64,000 nt of DNA from JAJDXW01 sp965214795 (GTDB lineage Bacteria; Pseudomonadota; Gammaproteobacteria; HK1). The DNA lies in NCBI GenBank assembly GCA_965214795.1, contig OZ243976.1:1674001-1738000 (forward strand), written 5' to 3'. This document shows positions 52,065 through 61,299 of this stretch, in pieces. Position 1 is the first letter of the stretch. Each line of letters opens with the position of its first letter. Below the pieces are notes generated by a model. It did not search any database and was not told the DNA's origin. It worked only from the letters and a program-made list of their open reading frames with translations. A program made the position numbers and the translations under genes.

Positions 52065-52388
52065 ACGATCCTTCGCCCGTGGGGTCTGAACCGCGCCGGA
52101 AATCCGGAGACTGTTTCGTGTGAGTCACGCGGCCGGCGCCGTGTGTTCGGTTTGGCGTGAGTCACGCCGCTTGCGAACTCGGCCGAACAGCCGACCTTCG
52201 ACGACACCGAGACGATCGCCGCCCATCGCGTTTCGTGCCCGCCCTGGGGGTCCAGGACCAACCGCACGACCCGTTCCCGAAGCTCCGGGGAGTATCTGTT
52301 TGCATGTTTCATGGCTCCAGTCTCTCAAGGTCGGGAGCCTCCGGGAAACCCGGTACGGTTCGGAATGAGAACTGCTGCCCGGCCGGTC
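52065..52388. other. Intergenic debris: IS3 fragment and family A end
   Basis: This stretch holds two copies of GTGAGTCACGC (about 52119-52129 and 52157-52167), a truncated transposase start, and at 52363-52377 the isolated right end of a family A element (AATGAGAACTGCTG). No intact gene is seen. Confidence 0.65.
52160..52312 (-). pseudogene. IS3-family transposase OrfA N-terminal fragment
   Basis: From ATG 52312 the frame reads MKHANRYSPELRERVVRLVL and then RWAAIVSVSSKVGCSAE, matching the helix-turn-helix start of IS3-family OrfA proteins (RYSPE.RERAVRMV, KIGC..ETLR). After about 48 residues the similarity stops and a different sequence follows. It is a remnant of an old insertion. Confidence 0.75.
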
Positions 52389-54593
52389 TCATCCGAGATC
52401 GATGGGGTCGACGTCGAGCGACCAGCGAAACTCGCGCGGGGTCCGGACCCCGGCGAGCCGCTCGACCCAGGGCCGCAGGAACGCCTGGAGGTTCGTGCGC
52501 GAGGTCGACCGCAGCAGAAGCTGCGCCCGGTAGCGGCCGCCCTGCCGTTCCATGGGCGAGGGCACCGGACCCATCACCTCCACGCCGGGGCGAGGCAGTC
52601 CGGCGGCAAGCTCCCGCGCGGTCTCGAGGAACCCGGTGCTCGCCGCACGCGCCGCTCCCTCGGCGCGTAGCAGGACGAGACGGGCGAAGGGGGGCAGCCG
52701 GATCTCGTCCCGCTCCGCCAGGGCCTCGGCCGCGAAGGCGGCATAGCCCTCGCGGGCGAGGGCGGTGAGGAGGGGGTGGCGGGGACGGCGGGTCTGCACG
52801 ATCACCTCCCCCGCGAGCGCGCCCCGCCCGGCGCGTCCCGCGACCTGGGTCACGAGCTGGGCCACCCGTTCCGGAGCGCGGAAGTCGGGGCTGAGGAGAC
52901 CCGGGTCCGCGTCCACGACCCCGACCAGGGTCACCCGGGGGAAATCGTGTCCCTTCGCGAGCATCTGGGTCCCGACGAGGATGTCCGCCGATCCGTCGCG
53001 GGCCGCTCGCACCATCCGGTCGAGCTCCCCTCGCCGGCGCGTGGAGTCGCGATCCATGCGCAGCACCCGGGCGGACGGGAAACGCTCCGAGAGCGCCTCC
53101 GCGAGGCGCTGGGTGCCGCTCCCGACGGAGACGAGCTCGGGGGACCCGCACGTCCCACAGCGCGCGGGAACCCTCCGTTCGGCCCCGCAGTGATGGCAGC
53201 GAAGCCGTCGATCCGCGCGGTGCAGCACGAGCCGCGAGTCGCAGTGGTGGCACTCGATCGCCTCGCCGCAGTCATGGCAGAGCACCACCGGCGCGAACCC
53301 GCGGCGGTTGACGAAGAGGAGCGTCTGCTCTCCTCGCCGCAGCCGTTCCTCGATGGCTTCGATCAGTCGCTCGGAGAGGCCGGCCAGAAGGGGCCGGTGA
53401 CGCACGTCGTGGAGCACGATCCCCGGCATCCGCGCCCCGCCGGCCCGCTCCGCGAGCCGCAGCCGCCGGCACCGGCCCGCCGTGCACCGGTGAATGGTCT
53501 CGAGGGAGGGGGTGGCGGAGCCGAGTACCACCGGGACGCCCTCGAGGGAGCCGCGCATGAGGGCGAGGTCGCGGGCGGAGTACCGGAATCCTTCCTGCTG
53601 CTTGTAGGACGGATCGTGCTCTTCGTCGACGACGATGAGGACCGGCCGGCCCAGAGGGGTGAAGACGGCCGAACGGGTCCCGATGACGACGCGGCTCGCC
53701 CCGGTGCGCGCCGCCTCCCAGCTCCGCAGCCGCTCGCCGTCCGGCATTCCCGAGTGGACCACGGATATCGGGGCGGGGAGGGCTTCGCGGAACCGGGCGA
53801 CGAGCTGCGGGGTGAGCCCGATCTCGGGGACCAGGACGAGGGCCTGAGCGGCCCCGGACCGCAGGAGGCGGTCGATCGCGAGGAGGTAGACCTCGGTCTT
53901 GCCGCTCCCCGTCACCCCGTCGAGGAGAAAGGCACGGAAGGACCCGGCGGCCGATGCAATGGCGTCGACGGCCCGTGCCTGCGACTCGTTCGGAGCGGCG
54001 AGCTTCGGCTTGGTTCCGGTCGGGGGCGGAGAAATCGCGAGCGGCTCCACCCATCCCTTCCTCGCGAGCGCCCGCAGCGCCGGACGCCAGCTCGGGAGCG
54101 TGGAGAGTCGGGTCTCGGGGAGGCACGGTTCGCCACCCTGCCGGGCCGCCTCCTCGAGCGCGGCGACGACCGCCGCCTGCCGGGGGGCGCGGGGAAGGGC
54201 CGAGCTTGCGCCGGCTCTCCCGGTGAGACGCCACCCCCGGGCTGCGGCCTTCGCCCGGCGGGCCCGGCGAAGGCCGGCGGGGAGAGCGGTCCGCACCACC
54301 TCGCCGATCGGGTGGTGATAGTAGTCCGCGGCCCAGACCAGCAGGCGCAGCAGCGGCGCCGGGATCGACGGCTCGTCGTCGAGCCGCTCCGCGATCCGGC
54401 GAAGCCGCCCCGTGTCGATCTCCGGGTCGTCGGAAGCTCCGAGCACCACCCCGGTCCGCACCGAGCCGCCGAACGGAACCTTGACCCGCGTGCCGGGGGG
54501 GAACGCATCGGCGTCGGACTCGCCGGAGGGAGGCAGGTACTCGAACGAGCGGCGGAGCGGGCCCGGCACCGCGACTCGGAGCACCCGCGTCAC
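52389..54593 (-). CDS. priA: Primosomal replication restart helicase PriA
   Basis: PriA reloads the replisome at collapsed forks. The 734-residue protein starts at GTG 54593. An N-terminal 3'-end binding domain is followed by Walker A GVTGSGKTEVYL, Walker B VDEEHDPSYKQQ and the zinc-binding region (VLCHDCGEAIECHHC, RCHHCG, PARCGTCGSPEL). The helicase end ILVGTQMLAKGHDFP is present. It is six bases downstream of mrcA on the same strand. Confidence 0.97.
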   Translation of the reverse strand: MTRVLRVAVPGPLRRSFEYLPPSGESDADAFPPGTRVKVPFGGSVRTGVVLGASDDPEIDTGRLRRIAERLDDEPSIPAPLLRLLVWAADYYHHPIGEVVRTALPAGLRRARRAKAAARGWRLTGRAGASSALPRAPRQAAVVAALEEAARQGGEPCLPETRLSTLPSWRPALRALARKGWVEPLAISPPPTGTKPKLAAPNESQARAVDAIASAAGSFRAFLLDGVTGSGKTEVYLLAIDRLLRSGAAQALVLVPEIGLTPQLVARFREALPAPISVVHSGMPDGERLRSWEAARTGASRVVIGTRSAVFTPLGRPVLIVVDEEHDPSYKQQEGFRYSARDLALMRGSLEGVPVVLGSATPSLETIHRCTAGRCRRLRLAERAGGARMPGIVLHDVRHRPLLAGLSERLIEAIEERLRRGEQTLLFVNRRGFAPVVLCHDCGEAIECHHCDSRLVLHRADRRLRCHHCGAERRVPARCGTCGSPELVSVGSGTQRLAEALSERFPSARVLRMDRDSTRRRGELDRMVRAARDGSADILVGTQMLAKGHDFPRVTLVGVVDADPGLLSPDFRAPERVAQLVTQVAGRAGRGALAGEVIVQTRRPRHPLLTALAREGYAAFAAEALAERDEIRLPPFARLVLLRAEGAARAASTGFLETARELAAGLPRPGVEVMGPVPSPMERQGGRYRAQLLLRSTSRTNLQAFLRPWVERLAGVRTPREFRWSLDVDPIDLG

Positions 54594-54599
54594 CGGCGT

Positions 54600-56990
54600 T
54601 CAGAAGAGCTGCCGGGTCGTGCCGGCGGCCCGGTCGCGGTCCGTTGACGAGAGTCCCGTCCTCGCTCCGGGCGCGCCCCCTGCGGGGAGGGTCGGGAGAC
54701 TCGCAGCCCGGAACGTCTCGAAGAGCGCGTCCGGGTCGGACGCCTCGGCGAGCCGTCCCGTATCGGGGTTGATCCGGACCTTGACCAGGCCCTCGGGGGG
54801 AGGGGGGATCCGTTCCGGTACGTCGGCCAGCGCCGTTCGCATGAACCGGATCCAGACGGGAAGGGCGGCGCGGCCACCGACCTCGTGGCGTCCGAGGGTC
54901 TCGTAGTCATCGAACCCGACCCAGGCGACGGCGACCAGGCCCGGCACGAAACCGCAGAACCACGCGTCACGCTGGTTGTTGGTCGTGCCGGTCTTGCCGG
55001 CGAGGTCGGCGCGCTCCAGCACGAGCGCCTTGCGGCCGGTGCCGTGGCGGATCACGTCGCGCAGGATGGAGTGGAGAATCCAGTTGTTCCCGGCCGGAAC
55101 CACCCGGGGAGCCACGGAGGCCCCGCCCGTCCCCGACGTCCCCTCCGGGCATTCCCGGCACACCCGCGCCGGCGCCGCCGCGAGCACCGTCTCCTGGCGC
55201 CGGTCCTCGATCCGCTCGACGAACCAGGGGCGCACCGCGAACCCGCCGTTGGCGAGCACCGAATAGGCGGCGGCGGACTCGAGCGGGGTGATCTCGCCGC
55301 TGCCGAGGGCGAGGGTGAGGCTGCGCGGCAGACGCTCGCGCTCGAAGCCGAAGCGCTCGACGTAGTCGAGGGCGAAGTCCGTTCCGACCTCGCGCAGCAG
55401 GCGGATCGAGACGAGGTTGCGCGACTTGACGAGCGCTTCGCGCAGCCGGGTCGGCCCGAAGAACTTGCCGCTGTAGTTCTCGGGCCGCCACTCGGCTTCG
55501 AGGGCGGGGTCGTCGAACACCACCGGGGCGTCGTTGATCAGGCTCGCGGCGGTAAACCCCCGCGCCAGCGCCGAAGCGTAGATGAAGGGCTTGAAGCTGG
55601 ACCCGGGCTGACGGCGGGCCTGGGTCCCGCGGTTGAACTTGCTGCGCCGGAAGTCGAACCCTCCGGCCATTGCGAGGATGGCCCCGTCCTCGGGGTCCAT
55701 GGCGACGAGGGCGCCCTGCACCTTCGGGATCTGGGCGAGCTCCCACCGCTCCCCGGTCCGGAGCACCCGGATGCGGTCGCCCGGAGCGAGCACGTCCGAT
55801 GCCCTTTTCGGCGCCGGCCCCCGGCGGTCGACGCTCACATAGGGCCGTGCCCACTCGATGCCTTCGAAGGGGAGGACCACCTCGCCCTCGCCGCGAACGT
55901 GCGCCGTCGCATCCTTCGCCCCGGTCCGGGTGACCAGGGCGGGCAGAAGCCCGCCGACGGACGGCACGTCCCGGAGCAGGGCCTCGATCCGGTTCGGATC
56001 CGGGGCGCCCTCGAACGGGAGCCGGTCCTCCGGCCCGCGGTAGCCATGGCGTCGGTCGTACTCGACGAGCGCCTCGCGCAGGGCACCCACCGCCGCCGTC
56101 TGGAGGCGGCTGTCGATGGTCGTATGGACGCGGTAGGAGCCGGTGTAGGCGGAAAGCCCAAGCTCCTTCTCGACCTCCCGACGGACCATCTCCGCGACGT
56201 ACGAGGCCTCGGTCTCGGTCGCCGGGGCATGCCGGGAGGCGGTGATCGGGGCCCGGGCGGCGGCGCGGAAGCGCGCTTCGTCGAGGTAGCCGACCTCGAA
56301 CAACCGGCGCAGCACATGGTTGCGGCGGGCGGCGGCCCGCTCCGGGTTCGTGATCGGGTTGAGCTCGGACGGCCGCTGGGGGAGCCCGGCGATCATCGCG
56401 AGCTGCGGCAGGTCGAGCTCGTCGAGCTTCTTGCCGTAGTACACGTCGGCGGCCGCGGCGACCCCGTAGGCGCGGTGGCCGAGGAAGATCTTGTTGAGGT
56501 AGAGCTCGAGGATCTCGTCCTTCGAGAGGTCGCGCTCGATCTTGAGGGCCAGCAGGATCTCGTTCAGCTTGCGGAAGTAGGTCTTCTCCCGGCCGAGGAA
56601 GAAGTTGCGCGCCACCTGCATGGTGATCGTGCTTCCCCCGGGACCCTTCTGCCGGGTCCGCACGAGATGGATCACGGCGCGGAGGATCCCCCGCCAGTCG
56701 ACCCCCGGATGCCGCAGGAAGTGCTCGTCCTCGGTCGCCACGATCGCCATCCGGAGCGCTTCGGGAACCGCTTCGAGGGGGATCGGCCGGCGGCGCATCT
56801 CCCCGAACTCCGCGATCAGCCGCTCGTCGCGGGCGTACACCCGGAGGGGCACCTGGAGCGGCACGTCGCGCAACGACTCGGCGGACGGAAGCTGGGGAAC
56901 GAAGTGGATCCGAACGACGAGGGCGGCGGCGAGGATGACGACGAGCCCCGTGGCGGCGACGAGAGAGAGGAGGAACAGAACGCGGCGCAT
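54600..56990 (-). CDS. mrcA: Penicillin-binding protein 1A, bifunctional
   Basis: This is a peptidoglycan glycosyltransferase and transpeptidase. The 796-residue protein has an N-terminal membrane helix, then glycosyltransferase motifs ATEDEHFLRHPGVD, GGSTITMQVARN and LYLNKIFLG. An OB-like insert, and the transpeptidase motifs SSFK (GSSFKPF), SRN (KSRNLVSIR) and KTGT (AGKTGTTNNQRD), complete it. It is divergent from aroK with a 309-bp gap holding A4; the pilMNOPQ genes that usually lie between are absent. Confidence 0.96.
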   Translation of the reverse strand: MRRVLFLLSLVAATGLVVILAAALVVRIHFVPQLPSAESLRDVPLQVPLRVYARDERLIAEFGEMRRRPIPLEAVPEALRMAIVATEDEHFLRHPGVDWRGILRAVIHLVRTRQKGPGGSTITMQVARNFFLGREKTYFRKLNEILLALKIERDLSKDEILELYLNKIFLGHRAYGVAAAADVYYGKKLDELDLPQLAMIAGLPQRPSELNPITNPERAAARRNHVLRRLFEVGYLDEARFRAAARAPITASRHAPATETEASYVAEMVRREVEKELGLSAYTGSYRVHTTIDSRLQTAAVGALREALVEYDRRHGYRGPEDRLPFEGAPDPNRIEALLRDVPSVGGLLPALVTRTGAKDATAHVRGEGEVVLPFEGIEWARPYVSVDRRGPAPKRASDVLAPGDRIRVLRTGERWELAQIPKVQGALVAMDPEDGAILAMAGGFDFRRSKFNRGTQARRQPGSSFKPFIYASALARGFTAASLINDAPVVFDDPALEAEWRPENYSGKFFGPTRLREALVKSRNLVSIRLLREVGTDFALDYVERFGFERERLPRSLTLALGSGEITPLESAAAYSVLANGGFAVRPWFVERIEDRRQETVLAAAPARVCRECPEGTSGTGGASVAPRVVPAGNNWILHSILRDVIRHGTGRKALVLERADLAGKTGTTNNQRDAWFCGFVPGLVAVAWVGFDDYETLGRHEVGGRAALPVWIRFMRTALADVPERIPPPPEGLVKVRINPDTGRLAEASDPDALFETFRAASLPTLPAGGAPGARTGLSSTDRDRAAGTTRQLF

Positions 56991-57299
56991 CCGGCGGACC
57001 CCGCTGCCCGGGGGAGGGCATTATGGGGGAAATCCGCAATCTTCGCTGACCTCGGAGCCTGCGCCGCGGAACCCTTCGGAAGCAGCAATTCTCATTTTGC
57101 TCGGCGGGTCCCGCCGCAGGACCGGCACGACCGCCGATCTACCCCGGATCGAGTCGCCAAGAGAAGACGGCTTGCGGCTCAGGGTGAAGTCAGACGCCAA
57201 AATGAGAATTGCTGCTTCCGAAGGGTTCCGGTGGAAATTCCTCCCGGAAATATCGAAAAATGATGGATGGATCCGTTCATGTGTTTCAATCATCGCGCG
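56991..57299. other. Divergent mrcA-aroK gap with mini-element A4
   Basis: This 309-bp region is divided by A4 (57083-57214), leaving about 90 bp on each side for the two divergent promoters. No -10/-35 pairs could be fixed with confidence. No remnant of pil genes is seen. Confidence 0.6.
57083..57214 (+). mobile_element. Family A mini-element, copy A4
   Basis: This is a 132-bp element with perfect 17-bp inverted ends. It is flanked by CTTCGGAAG (57074-57082) and CTTCCGAAG (57215-57223), an 8-of-9 duplication. The target is itself palindromic, so the inverted repeat extends beyond the element on both sides. An apparent empty copy of the target lies at 51637-51673. Confidence 0.88.
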
Positions 57300-57824
57300 A
57301 TGGACGTTCCCTCGAACATCTTTCTGGTCGGCTTCATGGGGTCCGGCAAGTCCACCGTCGGGCAACGGCTCGCCGCCGAGCTCGGCAAGGATTTCTTCGA
57401 CTGCGACCGGGTGCTCGAGGAGCGGACCGGAGTGGACATCCCGTACATCTTCGATCTCGAAGGCGAGGAGGGTTTCCGCCGCCGGGAGGCCGCGGTGTTG
57501 CGGGAGCTGGCCGCAAAGCGAGGCATCGTGCTCGCGACCGGAGGCGGCGCGGTCGGCGATCCCGACAACCGCCGGGCGCTCGCCTCGAACGGTTTCGTCG
57601 TCTACCTCCATGCGCCCGCGGAACTGCTGCATCAACGCACCTCGCGCGATCGCGGCCGGCCCATGCTGCATGCCGCCGACCCGCGGGCGCGCCTCGAAGA
57701 GCTGCTTGCGCGGAGGGAGCCCCTGTACCGGGAGGTCGCCGACCTCGTCGTCGCGACCGGGCGACGGGGTTCCCGCCGGGTCGTGCAGGAGATCGTCCAG
57801 GCGCTTTCGGAGCGCGGGTGGTGA
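57300..57824 (+). CDS. aroK: Shikimate kinase AroK
   Basis: AroK phosphorylates shikimate in the aromatic pathway. ATG 57300 gives 174 residues opening MDVPSNIFLVGFMGSGKST (Walker A), with the conserved DCDRVLEERTGVDIPYIF, EEGFRRREAAVL, LATGGGAV and RDRGRPML lid. aroB follows 300 bp downstream, separated by mini-element A5, instead of being directly coupled. Confidence 0.96.
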   Translation: MDVPSNIFLVGFMGSGKSTVGQRLAAELGKDFFDCDRVLEERTGVDIPYIFDLEGEEGFRRREAAVLRELAAKRGIVLATGGGAVGDPDNRRALASNGFVVYLHAPAELLHQRTSRDRGRPMLHAADPRARLEELLARREPLYREVADLVVATGRRGSRRVVQEIVQALSERGW

Positions 57825-57928
57825 GCCGCGTCCCTTCGGCTTCGGCGACCGCGGCCGGCGCTTCCGACCGTCCCTCCCCGCGAGCCGTCTCGCGCGCTCG
57901 CGGGGCCGTGCGGCGCCGTCCGTGACAC

Positions 57929-58071
57929 CAGCAATTCTCATTTTGCTCGTCGGGTCCCGCGGCCGGACCGGCATGACCCTCGATCGGCCCCCCGATCTGC
58001 CCCCGATCGAGTCGCAGGGAACAGACGGCTTGCGGCTCGGGGTGAAGTCAGGCGCAAAATGAGAATTGCTG
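57929..58071 (+). mobile_element. Family A mini-element, copy A5
   Basis: This is a 143-bp copy with perfect ends CAGCAATTCTCATTTTG and CAAAATGAGAATTGCTG and a perfect 9-bp duplication CCGTGACAC (57920-57928, 58072-58080). A short internal expansion around GATCGGCCCCCCGATC accounts for most of the extra length. It lies between aroK and aroB. Confidence 0.92.
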
Positions 58072-58124
58072 CCGTGACACCGTCCGCGGCGCACGTCCGG
58101 CGCCCGGACGATAGAATCGGGCGC

Positions 58125-59228
58125 ATGCAGCCGCTCGTAGTGGACCTCGGCGACCGCGCCTACCCGATCCACATCGGGCCGGATCTCATCGGCCGGCCGG
58201 GCCACTACACGGCCCACCTCGACGGCCGCCAGATCCTCGTGGTCACCGATGAGGCGGTGGCCAGCCTCTATCTCGCTCCGTTGACCCGGGCGCTCGGGAA
58301 TCGCGAGGTCGCCTCGGTGGTGTTGCCCGGCGGGGAGGCGAACAAGACGATCGATGCCGCCACGCGGATCCTCGACGAGCTGGTGGAGCGGAGATTCAAC
58401 CGTAGCGCCGCCGTCATCGCCCTCGGAGGAGGGGTGATCGGGGACATCGCGGGCTTTGCGGCCGCGATCTACCAGCGGGGGATCCGCTGCATCCAGGTCC
58501 CCACGACCCTGCTCGCCCAGGTGGATTCCTCGGTGGGCGGCAAGACGGGGGTCAATCACCCGAAGGGCAAGAACCTCATCGGTGCGTTCCACCAGCCGGC
58601 GTGCGTGATCGCGGATACCGGCGCGCTTGCGACCCTCGGGGAGCGGGAGCTTCGCGCCGGGCTCGCGGAGGTCATCAAGTACGGCGTACTCTGGGACGAG
58701 GGGTTCTTCGACTGGATCGAAGGCCGCCTCGACGGGTTGCTCGCGCGCGACGAGGGGCTGCTCGCCCGGGCGGTGCGGCGCTCGTGCGAGATCAAGGCGG
58801 AGGTGGTGAGCCGGGACGAACGAGAGGCGGGGGTACGCGCGCGCCTCAATCTCGGCCACACCTTCGGGCACGCAATCGAGGCGGGGATGGCTTACGGTCA
58901 TTGGCTGCACGGCGAGGCGGTAGCGGCCGGGATCGGCATGGCCGCCGACCTCGCGACCCGCATGGGGTGGCTCCCGGCGGCGGAGGCGGAGCGGGTGCGG
59001 AGGCTGATCCGGAGGGCCGGGCTCCCCGACCGCGGTCCGGCCGCCCTCGGCCCGGATACCTTCCTCGATCTCATGGCCCGGGACAAGAAGGCCCTCGACG
59101 GCGGGATCCGCCTCGTGCTGCCGCGGGCGATCGGCGACACCGTGCTCACCAGCGCATTCGACGCCCGTGCACTCGCCGAGACCCTCGAGGCGTGCCGCGC
59201 CGACATCGAACCCCCGTTCTTCGCCTGA
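58125..59228 (+). CDS. aroB: 3-dehydroquinate synthase AroB
   Basis: AroB closes DAHP to dehydroquinate in the shikimate pathway, using NAD and zinc. ATG 58125 gives 367 residues. The conserved blocks are LPGGEANKTI, ALGGGVIGDIAGFAAAIYQRG, TTLLAQVDSSVGGKTGVN and the metal site LGHTFGHAIEAGMAYGHWLHGEAVA, quoted here in parts (NLGHTFGHAIE, HWLHGEAV). damX does not follow. Confidence 0.97.
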   Translation: MQPLVVDLGDRAYPIHIGPDLIGRPGHYTAHLDGRQILVVTDEAVASLYLAPLTRALGNREVASVVLPGGEANKTIDAATRILDELVERRFNRSAAVIALGGGVIGDIAGFAAAIYQRGIRCIQVPTTLLAQVDSSVGGKTGVNHPKGKNLIGAFHQPACVIADTGALATLGERELRAGLAEVIKYGVLWDEGFFDWIEGRLDGLLARDEGLLARAVRRSCEIKAEVVSRDEREAGVRARLNLGHTFGHAIEAGMAYGHWLHGEAVAAGIGMAADLATRMGWLPAAEAERVRRLIRRAGLPDRGPAALGPDTFLDLMARDKKALDGGIRLVLPRAIGDTVLTSAFDARALAETLEACRADIEPPFFA

Positions 59229-59472
59229 TCCCGGCCGTGATCCTCCCCGGCCATGCCGCGCCCGCCCGGGCGGACGCCGACCTGGCCCGCATGCCACACC
59301 GACCTGCTGCCGCTCCCACGGCCGCCGCCGTGCACGCCGGTCCGATTGCGTGGGAGGGCCGTCTGGCGGCCCGCGCCGCGTCGCGGCTGCCTGCCGCCTG
59401 CCGCGGTCCCTGCTTCACTTGCCGGCCGGGGAGAGGTTCCGAGTCGGCGGCGGCGGGGCGGAGCGCGGCAAC

Positions 59473-60366
59473 GTGACCGGCCGCGGCGCCGCCAAGGCTT
59501 GGGCGGCGGGAGCCGCCCGCGGCTTCTGCGTCGGCACCGCCGATCTCGTACCGGGGGTGAGCGGAGCCACCGTCGCCATCGTGCTCGGGATCTACGAGCG
59601 GCTCGTGGCCGCGGTCCGAAGGTTCGACCTCGTGTTCGCCGGCCGGCTGGCGCGGCTGGACGTGCCGGGCGCGGCCCGGCACGTCGACATCGGGTTCCTG
59701 CTCCCTCTCGCGGCCGGCATTGCGGTCGCGGCCGTGTTCTTCACCCGGGTGGTGTCGATCGCCGGGTTGATGGAGACCCACCGCGTCGCGGTGCAGAGCT
59801 TCTTCTTCGGCCTCGTCGGGGGGGCGCTCGTGGTGCTTTTCGGCGAAGCGCGGCGCGGCCGTGCCCTGCGGTGGCCGGACGCCGCCACCGCGGCGGGCGG
59901 CCTCGCCGCCGGGTGCGGCCTCGCGATCGCGGTGCCCGCGTCGACGCCCGAGGCCGCGTGGTTCGTGTTCGTGGCCGGCGCGGTGGCCGCGGCCGCGATG
60001 ATCCTGCCCGGGATCTCCGGGGCCTACGTGCTGGTGCTGCTCAAGAAGTACGCCTACGTGCTGGCCGCGCTCGGGCGGCTCGACTTCGCCGTCCTCGTGC
60101 CGTTCGGGCTCGGGGTGGCGGCCGGTCTCGCCCTGCTCAGCCGCGTCCTCGGCTGGCTCCTCGGCCGGTACCGCCGGCCGACTCTCTTTGCGCTCACGGG
60201 GCTCGTCGCGGGGTCGCTCTGGTCGCTCTGGCCGTACCAGGCAGCCGTGAACGGGCGGTCCCTGCCGGCATGGCCCGATGCGCCCGAAATGGCGAACGCG
60301 CTCTTCGCGGCGGCCGGCATGGCCCTGGTGGCGGCCCTCCATCTCGCCTCGCGCTCCCGCGCCTGA
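59473..60366 (+). CDS. DUF368 membrane protein, PopT-like polyprenyl-phosphate transporter
   Basis: The 297-residue protein from GTG 59473 has about eight membrane helices. The signature TADLVPGVSGATVAIVLGIYERL appears near the N-terminus and its internal repeat AAMILPGISGAYVLVLLKKY near residue 180, both typical of DUF368. Members of this family have been shown to recycle undecaprenyl phosphate across the inner membrane (PopT). The same role is likely here and fits the wall-synthesis genes nearby, but is not proven. The start is uncertain. Confidence 0.85.
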   Translation: MTGRGAAKAWAAGAARGFCVGTADLVPGVSGATVAIVLGIYERLVAAVRRFDLVFAGRLARLDVPGAARHVDIGFLLPLAAGIAVAAVFFTRVVSIAGLMETHRVAVQSFFFGLVGGALVVLFGEARRGRALRWPDAATAAGGLAAGCGLAIAVPASTPEAAWFVFVAGAVAAAAMILPGISGAYVLVLLKKYAYVLAALGRLDFAVLVPFGLGVAAGLALLSRVLGWLLGRYRRPTLFALTGLVAGSLWSLWPYQAAVNGRSLPAWPDAPEMANALFAAAGMALVAALHLASRSRA

Positions 60367-60464
60367 TCCCTTCGGGGCTCTCCGTTCCGGTTCCGGATCG
60401 GGGCCGGTGCGAAGCGTCCGGCCGATGGGCTATCTTCCCGCTCCGGACCCGAGGGAGACGAACG

Positions 60465-61094
60465 ATGACCGACGAGCTGATCTTCTACACGAACCCCATG
60501 TCGCGGGGCCGCATCGCGCGCTGGATGCTGGAGGAGATCGGTGCTTCCTATCGCACCGAGGTGCTCGAGTACGGCACGACGATGAAGGCCGAGGCGTACC
60601 TTGCCATCAATCCGATGGGCAAGGTCCCCGCGATCCGCCACGGCGACGTGGTCGTCACGGAGGCGCCCGCGATCTGCGCCTACCTCGCCGATGCCTTCCC
60701 CGAGGCGGGGCTCGCGCCCCCGCCCGCCGAGCGCGGGGCCTACTATCGGTGGCTCTTCTTCGCCGCCGGCCCGGTCGAGGCGGCGGTGACCAACCGGCAT
60801 CTCGGCTTCGAGGTGCCCGCGGACAAGGAGGCGATGGTCGGCTACGGCACCTTCGGGGCGGTGATGGATGCCCTCGAGACCGCGGTGGACGGGGGCGGCT
60901 GCGTGGCGGGCGAGCGGTTCTCCGCGGCCGACGTCTACGTCGGCTCGCACATCGGCTGGGGCCTTCGGATGGGGTCGATCGAGGAGCGCCCCGCGTTCTC
61001 CGAGTATTGGTCGCGCATCGGCACCCGGGACGCCTGGCACCGGGCGAACGAGCTGGACGACGCCCTTCAGGGCGAGCGCGACCCGCCGGCGTAG
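60465..61094 (+). CDS. Glutathione S-transferase family protein
   Basis: The 209-residue protein opens MTDELIFYTNPMSRGRIARW, the thioredoxin-like GST N-domain with the Ser of the glutathione site in NPMSRGR. INPMGKVPAIRHGDVVVTEAPAIC follows, containing the cis-Pro and the TEA motif, here given as KVPAIRHGD and VTEAPAI. The helical C-domain has RFSAADVYVGSHIGWG. The start follows GAGGGAGA. The substrate is unknown. Confidence 0.9.
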   Translation: MTDELIFYTNPMSRGRIARWMLEEIGASYRTEVLEYGTTMKAEAYLAINPMGKVPAIRHGDVVVTEAPAICAYLADAFPEAGLAPPPAERGAYYRWLFFAAGPVEAAVTNRHLGFEVPADKEAMVGYGTFGAVMDALETAVDGGGCVAGERFSAADVYVGSHIGWGLRMGSIEERPAFSEYWSRIGTRDAWHRANELDDALQGERDPPA

Positions 61095-61121
61095 CCCGCA
61101 GGCCCGGGGCGCGGTGGGTTC

Positions 61122-61197
61122 GCCGGCGCCTTGACCCCCGTCCTTCTTCCGTGTCCGGGGGGGAACCCGCGGCGGAAGGGTGGGGCACCGGCTCCGG
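61122..61197. repeat. Degenerate family F hairpin, copy F3
   Basis: Imperfect inverted arms (from GCCGGCGCC to CACCGGCTCCGGC) around CGCGGCGGAAGGG resemble the 74-bp hairpins F1 and F2. The match is weaker, so this is a tentative third copy, now between convergent gst and potC. Confidence 0.4.
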
Positions 61198-61299
61198 CTG
61201 GCCCGCGGCCATCGGCACTCCGGCCCGAGATCCTCGACGGGCGAGCCGGCCCACCGCAGGTTCCCTTCGGAGCGGGTTTGTCGAGGCCGCGGAAGGCAG

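Noticed and set aside
58112..58117. TAGAAT as a -10 box for aroB
   Set aside because: It is only 8 bases before the ATG and has no -35 partner at the right distance.
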